Below are positions 63,198-64,000 of a DNA stretch of 64,000 bases, piece after piece. The DNA is from Roseibium polysiphoniae (GTDB taxonomy: Bacteria > Pseudomonadota > Alphaproteobacteria > Rhizobiales > Stappiaceae), in NCBI RefSeq assembly GCF_014842925.1, contig NZ_JACYXJ010000001.1, positions 124,001 to 188,000 on the forward strand, read 5' to 3'. The first letter of the stretch is position 1, and each line of letters begins with the position of its first letter. The translations under genes were made by a program, and so were the position numbers. The notes beneath the pieces were generated by a model. It was given only the letters and a program-made list of their open reading frames with translations. It was not told where the DNA came from and did no database searches.

Positions 63198-64000
63198 TCA
63201 GCCGAACCGGAGCAGTTTTTCGATGTCGTCCAGTTCCTGCCATGTCGCGTCGCCGGACCGGGCAGGGCGTGCCGGTTCCTGATTCTGGACGAGATGCTGC
63301 GCTTCAGACCGCGAGGTCCGTTGGTCGTGCGGCGTTTCTTCACCGACCCAGCGGTTGACCAGAAGCATCGCCGCGCCGTGGCTGATGTTGCCGAACACCT
63401 CAAGCAGATCACGCATTCCCTTCAGCGGCAGGCGCTCGCCCAGGAGACGCACAAGGATCTGTGATGCCTTTGCGTCCGTGAAGCCCAGCGCCTTCAGGCA
63501 GATCGAAAGCGTTTCACCGCTGTCGTTGGCAACGATATCATGCGTGAAGGTCTCTGGCAGACCGAGGGCGTAGGAGAGCTCATGAGCAAATTGCTCTGCG
63601 CCACCGGTCAGTGCACTGTGGTGCAATTGCTTCAGAAGGCTTTGTTTGAACACCGGACGGGCAGGCTTGTGGGAGCCGCTGCGGGTCAGGTTGATCAGAC
63701 TGGCAAGTTCGGCCGAGGCGATGGCCTCCTGGCGCAGAGATGCGTCCAGGCGGGAAAAATGCGTCAGCATCTGGCTGGACGTCAGGACCTTGCGGTCAAC
63801 CAGATCCTTGCCGAAACGCTTCAAAATGTCGGGCCTTTTGCAAAGCATTGAGACCATTGCTTCGTCGAGATCAATGTCGGTGCGCTCCAGAAGCAGAGCG
63901 ATCACATCCGGACCACCGGCTTGAGCCAGGATCTCCAGCACCTTCGGGCTGGCATCCGTGCGTTCGGCGATGGCCTTGCGCAGGCTGTCGGGGCCGCGTT
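63198..64000 (-). CDS. DUF2336 protein, 5' end outside window
   Basis: The frame is open to the right edge, so the N-terminus lies beyond base 64000; 266 residues are visible. The sequence is a run of helical HEAT-like repeats (VLEILAQAGGPDVIALLLERTDIDLDEAMVSMLCKRPDIL and similar), as in DUF2336 proteins of alphaproteobacteria, whose function is unknown. The last 60 residues are charged and probably flexible. It converges with DUF1491, 32 bases away. GTG 63941 inside the frame is not the true start. Confidence 0.82.
   Translation of the reverse strand, partial: RGPDSLRKAIAERTDASPKVLEILAQAGGPDVIALLLERTDIDLDEAMVSMLCKRPDILKRFGKDLVDRKVLTSSQMLTHFSRLDASLRQEAIASAELASLINLTRSGSHKPARPVFKQSLLKQLHHSALTGGAEQFAHELSYALGLPETFTHDIVANDSGETLSICLKALGFTDAKASQILVRLLGERLPLKGMRDLLEVFGNISHGAAMLLVNRWVGEETPHDQRTSRSEAQHLVQNQEPARPARSGDATWQELDDIEKLLRFG

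Noticed and set aside
1-64000. tRNA, rRNA, CRISPR array, insertion sequence or phage genes
   Set aside because: None recognised: no direct-repeat/spacer pattern, no transposase or integrase, and no cloverleaf-like sequence in the spacers examined. A tRNAscan or Infernal run would settle the RNA question.

Overview
The window looks like a chromosomal segment of a marine-type alphaproteobacterium of the Hyphomicrobiales, probably near Stappiaceae (Roseibium/Labrenzia/Stappia). This is an inference from gene content: a MucR/Ros regulator with a CxxD zinc finger, the lineage-restricted families DUF1491, DUF2336, DUF5330, DUF6456 and TIGR03808, a complete Mrp antiporter, and fairly GC-rich genes separated by AT-rich promoters. 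I saw no rRNA, tRNA, CRISPR array, phage or insertion sequence. Both ends cut genes: an AGCS symporter on the left and a DUF2336 protein on the right.

Layout. 1-4.9 kb: amino-acid uptake and breakdown (AGCS symporter, class I aminotransferase, zinc asparaginase II, dimethylarginine hydrolase). 4.9-16.9 kb: a Tat-exported beta-helix protein, a LysR/aldo-keto reductase divergent pair, the mutase chaperone MeaB with pyroglutamyl peptidase, a phytanoyl-CoA-type dioxygenase, a lipoprotein, a LOG-family hydrolase, an M20 peptidase, a HerA-like ATPase and two small proteins. 17.2-23.6 kb: the two-subunit adenosylcobalamin methylmalonyl-CoA mutase, flanked by two LuxR-type regulators. 23.6-32.5 kb: PilZ, haloacid dehalogenase, VOC protein, STAS-less SulP transporter, branched-chain aminotransferase, YbfB-type MFS with a coupled 57-residue protein, secreted nuclease, and a YciI/TetR pair with two clear operators.

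32.7-41.3 kb: Fe-type superoxide dismutase, cytochrome c' with a diheme cytochrome c, a LysR-controlled set of small enzymes, an orphan peptide-binding protein and oligopeptidase B. 41.5-49.8 kb is the most accessory-looking part: an orphan TadG-like protein, an MFS transporter, a quinone-reductase/HxlR pair, a VCBS-like protein, a REPIN-like palindromic element and a 672-residue membrane protein with 48-residue repeats. 49.3-64 kb: MsrB, the seven-gene mrpABCDEFG operon, MucR, a stand-alone DnaA domain IV-like protein overlapping a DUF6456 gene, SufE, DUF5330, a membrane histidine kinase overlapping a peptidoglycan-binding-domain gene, DUF1491 and DUF2336.

How the genes fit together. Amino-acid and propionyl-CoA catabolism (aminotransferases, DDAH, asparaginase, mutase, MeaB, peptidases) is a repeated theme. 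Oxidative and cation stress handling is another (SodB, MsrB, quinone reductase, Mrp). No obvious new multi-gene defence or secretion system is visible. The least-explained items are the repeat membrane protein with its flanking near-duplicate sequence, the orphan TadG-like protein, the LuxR-bracketed mutase locus and the DnaA-domain/DUF6456 pair. Family names come from recognition of motifs and were not confirmed by a database search.
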